Assembly: GCA_022496805.1 (NCBI GenBank)
Contig: CM040088.1
Location: forward strand, 25,031,501 to 25,095,500
DNA: 64,000 nt
Source of the DNA: Pohlia nutans
Taxonomy: Eukaryota; Streptophyta; Bryopsida; Bryales; Mniaceae
Direction: 5' to 3'
The position numbers and the translations under genes are program-made. Positions within the stretch are counted from its first letter, which is position 1, and each line of letters begins with the position of its first letter. This document shows, one piece after another, positions 33,955 through 45,800 of this stretch. The notes beneath the pieces were generated by a model. That model made no database searches. It saw nothing but the letters and a program-made list of their open reading frames with translations, and was not told the origin of the DNA.

Positions 33955-34686
33955 TTAACCCCTAAAGGTTGGGCCTATGACGATGGAATCATGTTTTATC
34001 TGTCACACTCAATTTTGCTACTAAAAATAATACTATAATTCAAATTTATATTTTTAGTATATGAAATCCAATGTCTACCACAAATCATGGATATTTCATA
34101 AATTTTGGTGAAAATTTGAAAACACTGGTTTTATGAAGTGATTGTAAAAGAAAATCTATATCAATTACAAAATGTACTAGAAAATTCCGATTTTTTACCT
34201 AAGGTGTAAATTACAACGAAGAAAAGTTTAGTTGATGAAAATCATCCGTGTATCTATATTTATAAATTTTGCTATACCTTAGTGATACCTACTGAACTTG
34301 CAACTACAATAAAACACTCAATTTTCAAAATTTTCCAAAAATTCAAAGTGGAATAGAAACTAGACTTGGCAAGCTTCATTTTGCTAGTTAAGCTCAAATG
34401 CAATGGAACTCATTTTCATGGCCTAAATTTAATTTAAGTAGAACAAGCAGAAAAATTCAAAATACACTACACGGTGAACCGTTTTTACGACTCTTTTTGT
34501 AGTCGGGACCTCATGTAAAATCTAAAAATAGCTTGAATGATTTGAATTTAACTTGAAGGGGTGGCATCATCGAGCAAAGCCCTTCACATAAAGAATTGGA
34601 TGGAAACCATCCACGCATCAGTTAGAATTGAACAGTCAACTTTATTCATAAGCCATTTTTTGGTCTCGGCGGTGTTTAGGTATTAA
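33955..34686 (+). mobile_element. piggyBac-type MITE, family B (B2)
   Basis: Colinear with B3 (41,507-42,225) over almost the whole length: TTAACCCCTAAAGGTTGG start, CCTATGACGATGGAATCATG, TCCGATTTTTTACC, TTGGCAAGCTTCATTTTG and TGTAGTCGGGACC. It ends GTGTTTAGGTATTAA. The last TTAA (34,683-34,686) is also the first TTAA of the next element. Confidence 0.85.
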
Positions 34687-35570
34687 CTCCTAACTGCCAA
34701 AGCTCTCGTTTTTTGCCTGATATACAAAATTGAATTTTGTTTTCTCATCTATCATGCACTTTTTGCAAGTAATAAAAGTACTACAAAATTCCAAGGCATG
34801 ATAGTTTCATGCATGTGTGATCCAATTAGAAAGGGGATGATTTGTGAAAAATTTATGCCTTATTTCATACCACGTTGTTCCACCAATTTTTTTTGAGATC
34901 TTAGTTCAAAACAAATCAAAGTACTCTTGAAAAATAAAACTCATAAAATTAAGCAACCAAAAAATCTCCAAAAACAACTACACTTAACCCTTAAACGTCA
35001 AAGTAAGCCCCATGGGCTTATTTAAGATAGAATATTGAAGAAAAAAGTAGATTTTCTCAACCAAATCAAGCGAGGATTGGTGCTTTGGAAAGCTATTGAA
35101 AAAATGATCTAGGTTCCAAATTTGCGCCTCATTTGAGAGATTTTGGAATCATTGGCAAACAATCAAAGTTATCAAAATGAACAGGAGTTGAGGTTGGGGC
35201 AGCTGAGGTCGTTTATTGAAAAGTGCCGCAGTGCTACAGTGCTGGCCAGCAGTGCCCAACAGAGCCGCTTTTCATTATTTTCGTTTTTTTTTCCCTCCAA
35301 AAATTTAGATGCCTTCCAGGCTGCCCCGCCCAGGCCCTCTTGACATTTAAGGATTAAAGTATTACATTTCACCCCATCACAACAAGTTTCATCTACAAAT
35401 TGTCAATATCTTTTTCGAAATCGAATTACAAAAGAATTTTGAATTTCAAGTTTCAAATCTTATACAAAATATTGGTGATTGCAATCAAAACTGTATAGAT
35501 CTAACTGTATAGATGGAACCGAAAATTTATAATGTACAACTTTTATTCATACATCAAGTTCAAATTGTCC
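34683..35570 (+). mobile_element. piggyBac-type MITE, family G (G2), split by a nested element
   Basis: 34,683-34,987 and 35,354-35,570 together match G1 (54,609-55,185): CATGCACTTTTTGCA, TGTGATCCAATTAGAAAGG, GGGATGATTTGTGAAAA, AAATCTCCAAAAA, then AGTATTACATTTCA and AATGTACAACTTTTATTCAT. The right end is lost after about 35,570. C1 is inserted at a TTAA within it. Confidence 0.85.
34984..35357 (+). mobile_element. piggyBac-type MITE, family C (C1), nested in G2
   Basis: 374 bp bounded by TTAA. Left TTAACCCTTAAACGTCAA; right, complemented, TTAATCCTTAAATGTCAA. Its inverse copy C2 lies at 62,678-63,038. The related element G1 lacks this insert: it reads CACTACACTTAGAGTATTAC where G2 has CACTTAA, insert, TTAAAGTATTAC. 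That is an empty-site comparison showing TTAA target duplication. A palindrome TAAGCCCCATGGGCTTA sits 20 bp inside the left end. Confidence 0.92.
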
Positions 35571-36565
35571 ATATTTTCATGATATTCATTTTTTTTCTGC
35601 TCGCGGCTACGCGCTACATGGATGGAAGGAAAGGCATAGCGCATGAAGGGTATTGAATCTTATGATAAAAAGTCTTTGAGCAATTGATTTTCACCCTAAA
35701 AAACCTCAAACTATGTTCGAGAGGCCGTCGATATTTTTTGCACAAAAAATCAAAAACTATATTTTATTGCCTATTTTCAGCCCATTGCTTTGGACTCTCA
35801 ACAACGTTTGACCACTCAATCCCACGGTCTCTCGACTTGGACGGGCATAGCGTGAAGCGGCCCTAGCTAAGTGTACTGGCTGTGTATGATGGAGGGTTCA
35901 GTTGGGAACGAGATGAATCGGACGGTGACAGCTGTGCATGTCCCAAGATAGGCCGCATGCAAAGAGGGGATGGAGAAAAAGCCTAGTTTTTCTTTCTTCC
36001 CCCTTGACTGCCCACATGCAAAGCTCGCTGTGCCATATCCACGCCCAAAGCAGGCCATGCCTGGGTCCGTGCCTGGGCCGTGCGCGTCGCATCGACACCT
36101 GCACTCACTTTTCGGCGGAGCCTCAAAGGCCAGGGGACCCTGCCCGGGAACCAGAGGGCGGGTGGGGGCCTGGTGGGCTACCCAACTCCCCCACGCTGCT
36201 CGCAAATATCGTGAATCGTCAGATCCATTCCGCAGTTTCTCCAGATCTGTCATCTTTTCCTCCTGTCTCATTAGCGGATTGTCATCCGAATTCCAACTCT
36301 GTATTGTTCGAGGTAGCCATTTTACGCAGATCGATCGGTTGTTCGGCGAGTCAGAGGAAACAATAATGGTGTGTTGACGCCGTATCAGTTCGTTTGGTTG
36401 TTGTTTGTGTGCAGGATATGGCGCGTTTTGTATATAGTATTTTTTCTCAATTTTGATCGTTGACGATTTGGACGTCAGTCACAACAGAGGATGTGCGGAT
36501 TCGGGAATACAGTCGCGGGGTGACGGTGAGAGCAATTGTCTTGGCAGTGAATTTTGGCAGTGAAA
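35571..36565. promoter_or_regulatory. Upstream region and presumed 5' UTR of the TPR gene
   Basis: Composition rises in GC from about 35.9 kb. Frames on both strands at 35,867-36,377 overlap and lack family likeness, so they are probably leader or promoter sequence. A TTTGTGTGCAG at about 36,405-36,415 could be a 5' UTR acceptor site. CTTTGGACTCTCAACAACG and CACGGTCTCTCGACTTGGAC (35,790-35,840) belong to a dispersed repeat also present near 47,100-47,150. Confidence 0.4.
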
Positions 36566-39047
36566 ATGGGCGTGGAAGCGTTGCGCAGCTTCACTTCCAA
36601 TGCTGCTGGGCCATCGCAGCACTTGCAACTCCCCTTTTCTGTTGATCTCGTGTTCAGCAATGCACCTTTGAGAGCAAGGCGCGTGGCCGCCTCGCGGCGT
36701 CGTCAAAACTCCACCACCACGACTTCCAGAGTGATTTCCTCGCATTCATCCGCCTTCGGCAACCGCGGCCTGGATCATTCGTGCATTTGCAGGGCGAATT
36801 CGTTCGATCAGGGCTTGCCGGAACGCCAGGAGAATCAGCCCGATGGAGGGATCAAGAATCAACCGGAACAGGGGAACAACGGGATGGAGTCGAACACGAA
36901 GACCGTCAGGCTTCGGTTTGGGTCGTCGTCCGCGGCGCATCTAGATGGGTTCCGAGGATCGTCGTCTCTCGATTTCGAGGACGAGTTTTTCACGCGGATG
37001 ATGGCGCTGGAAGCGTCGCATCGCGATACAGGGCGTGCATGTTCGACGACGTTTTTCGAGAATGGCGCAACAACCCCGTCGACTGAACCAAACAGTAGTC
37101 ATGAGCCGCTCTGCGCGTTGGGCATGGGAGGGGTGCAGCTCCCGTCGTCTATTAAGAAGCTGCGACGGCAGAATAGATCTTCCTCAGAACAACAACATCC
37201 GCAGGGATGCGCCATCAAGAACGCGTTCTCCTCCATGGTGTACATGATCAAGGCGGTGCAGAGCCACGCGCTTCAGATTCGGCAGGTGTTATTTTCGGAG
37301 TGGGACGTGCAGGAGGTTTTGCATCTCGTCCACCGGGAGATGCACTCCTCGTTCGTGTGGCTCTTCCAGCAAGTGTTCGCATGCACGCCCAAGCTCATGG
37401 TGTCCGTCATGCTCCTGCTCGCGAATTTCACCGTCTACTCGATGGGCGAGAACGTGGCCATCGCTAGCACCGAAACCCCAGCGCCGATTGCATTCTTCCT
37501 CTCGACGTACGGAAACCCTCAAGCATCGCTGGACCCTCACTTCAAGACGCTGCTGGTTCCGAGGGCTTTCTCGTCTTCTTCTTCCCCTCGCCCAGCGGGC
37601 CCGTCCAGCGGGGGCAACAACAACAAGCCCCCGCCGCCCGGGTCGATTGCCGAGAGCTTCGAGGGGGACGGACGAGCGCTCAACTTATTCTCCCACAGGG
37701 ACTCCATCCGTGACGCCCCACTGCTCCACCAAGACGATGAGAACGATGCAAAATTGGAGATGATGAAGGCGTGGGTGGAAAGCTCCATGATGGAACTCAA
37801 GAGCAAGGGTGAGGTGCCTGTTCATCACCATCAGGTGCAGCTGGAGCAAGAGACGATCCGAAGATTAGTAGCCCCCGTTGTGGCTCATCTCGAATCCGAC
37901 AACTACGCTTGCTTCGACCGCACCGATCTTGAATACCAACATGCTCTCTCCAAAGACCCATCCAATCCTCTCCTCCACGCCAACTACGCGCAATTCCTCT
38001 ACGTCGTCCGCCACGACCACGACCGGTATGTTCGATTCCTGTTGCGATGCTATTTTTTCCAGTTTTTTTCTTTCTCTCCAGATGTGTTCGTTCTGTTTTT
38101 CGCTTGTGATCGTAACCTAGTTTTTTCTTTCTTTCTCGTTGATCGTTGTTCTTTTCTTGTGTATGTCGACATATTGTTATGTTGCGTTTTTAAAATTTTC
38201 TTCCTGTGTCACGTGGAGTGATCGTTGCTCGGTTTCTATGTCTGCCTCTATTTCTGTTGCGATGCTGTTTTTCCAGTTTCTCTTTCTCTCCAGAAGTGTT
38301 CTCGCTTGTGATCTTAACCTATTTATTTATTTATTTATCTTTCTCGTCGCTCGTTGTTCTTTTCTTCTGTTCTGACTTACCTAGGTCGATGTAGACATAG
38401 CCTACTCCAGGAAATCTGGATAGCTTCAGATTGGTTTTAAGCAGCACAGTTACATTCCGTAGTTTATTTTCTTATGCGCACAATCTTCATAGTGTATTCC
38501 AAATCTTTGTACAGAACTCCTCCTCATCTCTTTCTATTCTCAACTCTCCATAGTGTACTCCTCAAAATAATACTCTACTAATGTGTGACGTGTCATAGGC
38601 TATGCTAGATAGAGTACTCCATGGGCTCGCCGTGTCGTGTAATGGATGCATGCTACCACCTCTTCCCTCGGAGATCACAAGCGAGAACTGTAGCAGAGCC
38701 CATGGAGTATTCTATCTACTATATTACATATTGTTATGTTGTGTTTTTTTTTTTCCTTCCTGTTTCGCTGTCATGATCTGGCATTAACCTAGGTGAGCAT
38801 GTTGTGGTTCAGGGCGGAGAGCTATTTCCACCGGGCAATGCAAGTGGATCCTCTGGACTCGACCATTCTCGGCCGCTTTGCGAGTTTTTTGTGGTTAGGA
38901 CGAGGGAACCGAGCCGCGGCGGAGCGAGCGTACAAGGCAGCCATAGCAGCAGATCCTGACAGCTCGTTTCCGGCAAGCAACTACGCGCATTTCTTGTGGC
39001 ATGTGGGCGATGGCAGAGAGTCGTCACTTGGTCCCATGACTGTCTGA
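36566..39047 (+). CDS. TPR-like superfamily protein, probably plastid-targeted
   Basis: Two exons (36,566-38,025 and 38,813-39,047) join in frame to 564 residues. The start ATG (MGVEALRSFTSNAAGPSQH) begins a Ser/Arg/Ala-rich, acid-poor leader that looks like a chloroplast transit peptide. Residues about 222-300 (SHALQIRQVLFSEWDVQEVL, MHSSFVWLFQQVFACTPKLM, VSVMLLLANFTVYSMGENVA) form a block conserved in a plant TPR family and contain a possible membrane-associated helix. Residues about 450-564 are TPR-like: ANYAQFLYVVRHDHDRAESY, FHRAMQVDPLDSTILGRFAS, RAAAERAYKAAIAADPDSS and NYAHFLWHVG. The splice junction rebuilds the TPR (HDHDR then AESYF). TPR units usually bind partner proteins; the precise role is unknown. 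A GC-rich island and clean splicing support a live gene. Confidence 0.87.
38042..38780. repeat. Repeated segments inside the TPR gene intron
   Basis: GTTGCGATGCTATTTTTTCC and TTTCTTTCTCTCCAGA (38,042-38,085) recur at about 38,256-38,295, with CTCGTTGATCGTTGTTCTTT versus CTCGTCGCTCGTTGTTCTTT after each: a tandem duplication of about 215 bp. A third partial copy (ATATTGTTATGTTG, CTTCCTGT) lies near 38,727. The duplicated CTCTCCAG could act as decoy acceptors. Confidence 0.8.
38604..38719. mobile_element. 116-bp foldback element in the TPR gene intron
   Basis: Arms GCTAGATAGAGTACTCCATG (38,604) and CATGGAGTATTCTATCTAC (ending about 38,719) are inverted copies of about 24 bp with two mismatches. 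It is too short to code. Family unknown. Confidence 0.7.
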
Positions 39048-39898
39048 CCTCCACCATAGCCAGTTGTAGAGGGAGAGTATTTCTCCTTAGTGTAAATTTT
39101 TGAGGGGTTACCGATGATACTTATATATACATATATCTATACATAAAAGAAACACGAGTGTGTTGAAGTGGGATGGTTTTCAGCCAGAAGTTTGTAATCT
39201 AGCAGCAGCAGCAGCAGCAGCAGGAGATGGTGCTTTAAACAAGTTCTGCGAAGGATGTTTCCAGGCGCTAATGTAGAGAGACGACTGTCACTAGGCAACG
39301 TTGCAATTTTTCTACAGGTGAGAGAAACGTGGAACTTGTTGTAAATTACAAGATGCGCTCTATTAAAGAAGAGATTCCCCTTTTACAGTCCCCTACATTT
39401 TTTGCCTGGTGCAGACTCCTTTTTATCATACCGGTACTTTGAATTCCTTTTTTTTATTATCACATTCTCAGTTCTTTTTTATAATGTTTTTATCACACTC
39501 TTAACCCCTTTTTATATCACTCTGAACTCCTTTTTATTTTTTTATCAGACTTTGAACTATCACACATCATGAATTCCTTTTCATGATGCATAAGATGATT
39601 TCTTTTATAGAAACTTCTAAAATGTTGTAATTTCTATTGGAACTTCTCCAATGAGGGCTAGGCATCCAATATCTGCACGACATGAAATATTTGAAGTTGT
39701 GTACACATGCAATTATCACACTCTAGTATCACATTCTGGTATTTGCATGGCATGCAATAGTTAGTGTTATGTACATGTGATTATCACATACTCCAGTATT
39801 ACATATTCTGGTATCTGCATGGCATGGCATCGCATAGAATATTTAATGTTGTGTACACATATGATTGGAGAAACTCCACTCATCATGTTATCAACTAA
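39048..39898. other. 3' flank of the TPR gene
   Basis: No reading frame. Contains a seven-unit AGC microsatellite at 39,201-39,223, probably in the 3' UTR. Further on is AT-rich text with three related segments, ATGAAATATTTGAAGTTGTG, ATGCAATAGTTAGTGTTATG and ATAGAATATTTAATGTTGTG, at about 39,680, 39,750 and 39,835. These are a diverged repeat of about 80 bp. Confidence 0.6.
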
Positions 39899-40200
39899 GA
39901 GCATCTCCACCCATGCTCGCTAAAGGTGACTCGCTAAAATTATTCATCTATATTTGAAGAGCCCTTGAAATCACACTCCCCCACCCTTGAATGCCCCTCA
40001 AGCACCAAAAGTGCACGTCAAATAGTCAATGCACCAATCACAAGTAGAATGTCAGATTCAGTCAACTAAACTTAGATTTGGAGGGCCATTTCTTAACACG
40101 CCAAAGTTGAGGGCCAAGAGGCATTTTTGAAGGGCCCTTAGCATTTTTCATCCACTTATTGCGTGTGTCAGACTCTTGGCGAGTCCCGGTGGAGATGCTC
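39899..40200 (+). mobile_element. Harbinger/Tourist-type MITE, intact ends
   Basis: 302 bp. Ends GAGCATCTCCACC and GGTGGAGATGCTC are inverted repeats, flanked by the direct repeat TAA (39,896-39,898 and 40,201-40,203). TAA/TTA duplication is the PIF/Harbinger hallmark, and GAGCATCTCCA termini are common in plant MITEs. A diverged second copy is at 5,945-6,210. Confidence 0.88.
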
Positions 40201-40702
40201 TAAGTCATGTTGGGTGGTTGTGAAAGGTGTGACAAAAGAGCTCTGAACGTAAGTTATATCTTTTCAAGTATATCATACTGAATGCCATCATAACGATATT
40301 CATTGAAATGATAGTTTAAAGACCATTTCAAGCACTTTAATGCTAGTTTCAAATGAAAGGGAAAGTCAATGATCTTGTTCAGTACTGATGGAGATGGTAT
40401 GATGGAGATTAAAGATGGGAAAGGTTCAAAGACGTTGACTTATTAAATAGAAGAATGAATACGACCTGCAGTTTCTGCAAAATGTTGTGAATCAGTGGCC
40501 TCTTCTGTAAGTTATGCACTTCTGTAAGTTATGCAGTTCATCAGTAAAAACAGGGGGCATCATTCTGATGTGAAAATGGTATGAAACTCGCATGGACCTT
40601 GACATTGAAATCACACCAGATCTAGTATGGACCTTGACACTGAAATAACACGAGATCTATAGTTGCCAGAGTTTACATTAGAATGATGGCATGATTTCTA
40701 TG

Positions 40703-41277
40703 TTAACCCCTAAAGGACCACAACTATGTTTCTCTCCGAACACTCTAAAATATCCCTTCTCATAAAAAGACAAATAGTTTTTGATCTAAAACCTTTTTGA
40801 CCGATCCAACCGTAGGATATTTCAATCAACTTGAATTTATTACAACCTAAAAAATTTCAACCGTTCAGGATTCTTCAATGGTAAGATTATAAGCTTCAAA
40901 GTTGGTTGCACTTTTTCTTTTGATTTGTTGCCCAAGTTTGAAACTTTCTGAAAATGCCCAAAATGCAAAGTTTAGTCTCAGATTTGCTAAAATGAATTTG
41001 GCAGTTGTGTATATGGGGGCGTTAGCTCATTGTGTACAAAAATTCAAATGCATAGCTCATTGTATGAAAATTTTCAGGAGTTGCCCGCAATTAAGTTTTT
41101 CACCTTTGCATGATTGTATCTTTTGATCTATACATCATCTACGTACACAAATTACCATCCCATCTTTGTTACAAAGAGTAGAATCACCACAAAAAATCTC
41201 AATAATTGAGGATCAATACTCATTCCATACTAAGCTGACCGAACTTGAAAAATCAGCCTTGGTCCTTTAGGGGTTAA
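40703..41277 (+). mobile_element. piggyBac-type MITE, family A (A1)
   Basis: 575 bp with an 18-bp perfect terminal match: TTAACCCCTAAAGGACCA at the left and its complement at the right. An inverse copy (A2) lies at 59,553-60,135. A + frame inside (40,902-41,126) has no domain and is not kept in A2. Between 40,204 and 40,702 no feature is recognised. Confidence 0.88.
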
Positions 41278-41506
41278 TACGACACAAATCATAAAAATAA
41301 TTAGTGCTTAACTCTTTTGTGTCAATAAAAAAAGAAATAATTTGTGCTTGCTAGTACAACATTAGCCTCATGTTTCAAAGTGCATGAGCTTTGTATGAGA
41401 TCAATGTCAGAATGATGTTAAATGATTTTCACATGAAAATCACATGAGAATTGCCTGTCCAAAGTTTACTGATGTTGTTGAATTGGGGAGCCACAACATT
41501 AACTCT

Positions 41507-42225
41507 TTAACCCCTAAAGGTTGGACCTATGACCATGGAATCATGTTTTACCTGTCACACTCAATTTTTCCACTATAAATAATGCAAGAATTTTTGGTAG
41601 ATGAAGCCACATGTCTACTACAAGTCATTATTTTTTCATAAATTTTGGTGAAAATTTGAAATTACTATGATTTTTTGAATTGTTTGTAAAGAAAATTCAT
41701 ATCAATTACAAAATATACTAAAACTTCCGATTTTTTACCAATTGTGTAAATTACAATGAAGAAAAATTTAGTTAGTGAAAATCATCTGTGTATCTAATTT
41801 TTTTTTTTTTACCATACCATGGTAATACTCACCGAACTTGTAAGTGCAATAAAACAATCAATTTTCAAAGTTTTTCAAAAATTCAAAATGGAGTAGAAAA
41901 TAGACTTGGCAAGATTCATTTTGTTAGTTAAGCTCAAATGCAATAGAACTCATTTTCATGGCCTAAATATAGTTTAAGTAGAAAAAGCAAGAAAAATCCA
42001 AAATACACTACACGGTAAACCGTTTTACGACTCTTTTTGTAGTTGGGACCTCATATAAATCTAAAAATAGCTTGAATGATCTGAATTTAACTTGAAGAGG
42101 TGGCATGATCAAACAAATTCGTTCACAAAAAGAATTGGATGGAAATCATCCACGTAGCAGTTGGAATTGAATAGTTAGTTCCATTCATAAGCCAGATTTT
42201 GGTTTGGGCGAGGTTTAGGGGTTAA
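41507..42225 (+). mobile_element. piggyBac-type MITE, family B (B3)
   Basis: 719 bp, colinear with B2. Left TTAACCCCTAAAGGTTGG, right GAGGTTTAGGGGTTAA. Like B2, its right TTAA is shared with a following element that starts TTAACTCCTA. The subterminal CCAGATTTTGG at about 42,192 is a weaker form of the palindrome seen in other families. Confidence 0.85.
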
Positions 42226-42484
42226 CTCCTATTGCTATGCAACAACCTCAATGTGCTCTATTGATTCTCACTACCACAAATGTACATGAAATTCTTCCAC
42301 ACAAGACAAAAATTCTGAAAATTTTACAGCAACAAGTCTTGTAGTTCTTATAATTTTAACAAAAAAATTGGACTCATAGGACACCCTATGCTACAATAAA
42401 CCCCAGATGCACACAAATGTTCTTCCCAATGTTTTTTACTGTATGCACACCGTATAAACATGGACAACCTCATTTAAGGGTTAA
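42222..42484. mobile_element. Probable small TTAA element abutting B3
   Basis: Begins TTAACTCCTATTGC at the TTAA shared with B3 and ends CATTTAAGGGTTAA at 42,484. Terminal identity is weak beyond TTAAC(C/T)C, so this is a tentative call. Confidence 0.45.
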
Positions 42485-45171
42485 AATCACATCCTCTATT
42501 TTCTCACCGTACAATGGGTGTCAAACCTCAATGTGAATAGGGATGTCACAATGCGAGTTTTTGTTCAAACTTTTGCAATGAATATTAGTAATGTGAGCTT
42601 TGGATTGGGGATGTGGCCTTTGTCTTCTTGAAAGGCAGTCATAGAACCCCACAGTTTCAATTTGCGTGTACAAGGCAACAAATTTGGTGACAATCTTTTG
42701 GTTGTGGACAAGGGAAGGGTTATACAGGATCCCAACGTGTCCAACTGATTAATAAAGTCTCCCCTCACAAGCTCGCTTTGACAAGCAACATGAATTCCGT
42801 TTTCAACGCTGAGCTTTGGATTTCGTTCTTTAAATTTTTATTTCAATATTTTTATGATGGTTTTTATAGATTTTATAATTTTATTTATTTATAAACAAAG
42901 TGATCCGTGCTTTTTTCTTTCATGAAGTTTGCCTTATTGTCATGCTCTCCTTCTTTAGGGTTTCCTTATTTCATATTCTTTGGTTGTATAATTGTTGTTC
43001 TTATTTTTAGTCTTGCCTCAATGGCCCTTTGTCCGGTGGGCACTAGGACATTGTCAAGATGAACAAATACTTCATTCATACCGATCTCGAAAGGGGACTT
43101 GAATTTCTATCTATGTATCTGCTTTTATTTGGATGCGTGGCTAATTGAAGATCTCATGGTAGAATACGTGTTCATGGGTTTATTCTATGTAGAGAATTAT
43201 ATATCTTATTTGATGATTGATCATATATCTTTTGTAGATGAAGATTTGTTGCTTAGCAATTAAAGAAATCACATTCATACAAAAGAGTTTAGGATATCCT
43301 TGTTCCACTTCATTTTTTCATTCCAAGATTTAGAATTCCAAGATTTAGAGTTTTGTTTGTGAATATGTGGGATGATATTTGCCAATCAACTAGAATTGTT
43401 TGAATGCTACAAATTTCTTGTCACAAATGTTCTACCACCTATTTTAAACCTATACTAGGCCCTTGCACTACTGTAGTAGAAAAAGATACTTGGATACCAA
43501 TGAATAGTTTTTGAGGGTGGAGATCGGCAAGGCTCATATTGGGCACTAAGCTAGTACCAATATGGACCTTGTGCACTATTCCTTGGTGTCCAAAAACCAC
43601 CCTTTCCACTAGTATTGAAACATGTTGCTATTAAAAGGGAATGACCTATAACTAATTACCCCTATTCTAGTTTTGTAAGTGCTCTCAACAACCCCCCACT
43701 GATGGAACTTAAATCCAATTACTTGTCATCCAATCAAAGCCTTCTACAAGTGGGCAAAATTGGGGTCTAAACCAAGTGCTAAATCTGCAAAAAAATTACA
43801 TTAAAGATTCTATTGGATTCAAATTTGAATTAAAAAAAAACTACTTGTACAAATTTCAATTTGGAAGAGAAAAACTAGTACATTTTGGAATTTAGAAAAT
43901 GAAACTCATGACCTGTATGGACAAATCAATCTCTTCTTGTGAAAGGAGGAAATTCTCCTCGCTAGTATTAGGGGGGGTCACGAGAAGTTGATTCTTTGAA
44001 GATTGATAGTCTGGAGAAAGAATTTAGGAGCCAATCACAACCATTCTCCATGAACTAGGCCGTGATTCCCCTTGAATGAGCATGAAAAATGAAAACAATA
44101 GCAAACTGGGAGAATCAGTTGCATGTGGAAGAAAAGAAATGTAGTTTTTTAAGCTTCACGTCCATTTTTCACCTCAAGAGGAGAAGAATGAAGCTTCTCA
44201 ATCTTCAAAGAATGATTGTGTCCTCTACAATTAAAGGAGAAAGTGCCACGTAACTATTCTTTGAAGATTGAGAATGGGAAGAAAGCGCCTTGACACCCCT
44301 TATCAACATTTGTTTGTCTGGCGAAATATAGCCAGAAAGCGAAATTATTTTTAGAAAGAGTTTAATATGAACCAAAATTTCATTCTTTTATCGCCAAAAT
44401 ATTCATTCATCTTGAAGTATTTTCATTGACTTGAGCAAATTCTCATTCAATTATGATGACTTCATTTGAAATCAACTACAATATTTGTTTCACCGGTGCC
44501 ACCTTTTGAGAAATGAAAATTTTGAAGAAATGACTCTGCTCCTATTTATCCAAGCTTGAAACATGTTCTTGCATTGGATTGTGTACAAAGGCAGCAAGAG
44601 TCGGGCCCAATAAAGAGGAGGAGGGGGGGGGGGGGGGGGCTGGCGGGGGTGGAGTTTACACTCCTAACCAAGAGCTATGACTATGAGCTTTTAAAATCTA
44701 AAATATGTGATTGGCCCTACGAACTCATCCCGGAACGACTTAGGTTTACACCACTTCAAAAAATGAATTCGGACTATAGGAGTCGAGGTTACCAAAAGGG
44801 CTATAAAGTGTCGTAGTGGATAATGATTCATAATCTGAGTCATTTTTGATGAGTCAAACATAAGAGGTTTTGTGGCCGCAAAACTCAGAGGAGACCATGG
44901 AACACTCTCGTTTTGGTGCATGACTGCATGGTCACTCTTTCTAATCCAAGTTCGATTTAAGGTAGGAACACCCAATTCCAACACATGGCATTCATTTTAG
45001 AACGCAAATCTAAGCTCATCATAGAGCCTTTATTGTTTGTTGATCAAAATGATAAGCTATCTACTTAGATTTGCATTTTAAAATGAATGCTGTGTTTAGA
45101 AATTATTGGCATTGCGTACACTGTCGGAATTAGGTGCTCCAACCTTACATTATGAAGTGTGACCTTTGGCT
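42485..45171. other. AT-rich intergenic stretch, no gene recognised
   Basis: Short frames only (42,565-42,768 minus; 44,556-44,984 both strands), without domains. It holds an inverted pair CTTCTCAATCTTCAAAGAAT / ATTCTTTGAAGATTGAGAA (about 44,189 and 44,249), a third copy ATTCTTTGAAGATTGATAG near 43,992, and a poly-G run near 44,622-44,639. Confidence 0.55.
44965..45140. mobile_element. 176-bp foldback MITE
   Basis: GGAACACCCAATTCC at the left and GGAATTAGGTGCTCC at the right are inverted. Further in, ATTCATTTTAGAACGCAAAT pairs with ATTTGCATTTTAAAATGAAT. No clear target duplication was identified. Confidence 0.7.
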
Positions 45172-45711
45172 TTAACCCTTTAACGCGCCATCGTCCACTA
45201 TGTGGACGACGCACAGATTGAAACTGCTAGATTCTCATCCAAATTGGACAGTTTTCATCCACCAAAATTTCTCTTGGTTCTTGAGCAAGTTGACTATCCT
45301 TTGTACAGTTTGGATTTTCAAAATGGGTTATTATGATTTTTAGAAAAACAACAGAATTGGTTTATGTCAAATTTCATTCTTAGTTCATAAAGTGAGACCT
45401 TAAATATGATTTTCCAAAATAAGTAGAATCAAATAATGGAAACCATACCATCTCGTAGTGCATGTTATTCCAATTTCGTTACCATATTTAAAAAAAAAAT
45501 TGTGCTAATTTGGGATTTTAAATTGAATTTTAAGAGAAAACCTTGCAAAATTAATTTAAAAAAATTAAATAAAAATAGAATAAATCCAACTGTACAGATG
45601 TGATCTTCACATTGACATTTACAACTTTGCTTTGACCATCAACTCCATTTTTGGTTTTCGTCAAACATTTTATAACGCTTCTTTAGAAACAGTGTTAAAT
45701 TGGGACGTTAA
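45172..45711 (+). mobile_element. piggyBac-type MITE, family D (D2)
   Basis: Starts TTAACCCTTTAACGCGCC and ends GGGACGTTAA. The interior is the reverse of D1 and D3 (TTTACAACTTTGCTTTGACC). The palindrome CGTCCACTATGTGGACG is at 45,192-45,207, 20 bp from the start. Compared with D3, about 8 bp are missing next to the right TTAA. That TTAA is shared with a family E end. Confidence 0.8.
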
Positions 45712-45800
45712 TCCCTAAATTTTTGAGCGACCATATTTTGGTCGTTCCACTTTTTGGGCAGCCTCTAGGGACCTCATGTTTTTAAAACTTTCAATGAAAA
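45708..45800 (+). mobile_element. piggyBac-type MITE end, family E (E-c), right part not found
   Basis: TTAATCCCTAAATTTTTGAG followed by the palindrome CGACCATATTTTGGTCG (45,728-45,744) and CTTTTTGGGCAGCCTCT, matching the E-b left end. I could not find its other end; similarity fades after about 90 bp. Confidence 0.6.

Noticed and set aside
36746..37806. Other-frame and antisense open frames across the TPR gene exon
   Set aside because: Shadows of the GC-rich real exon; the + frame alone shows conserved TPR text.
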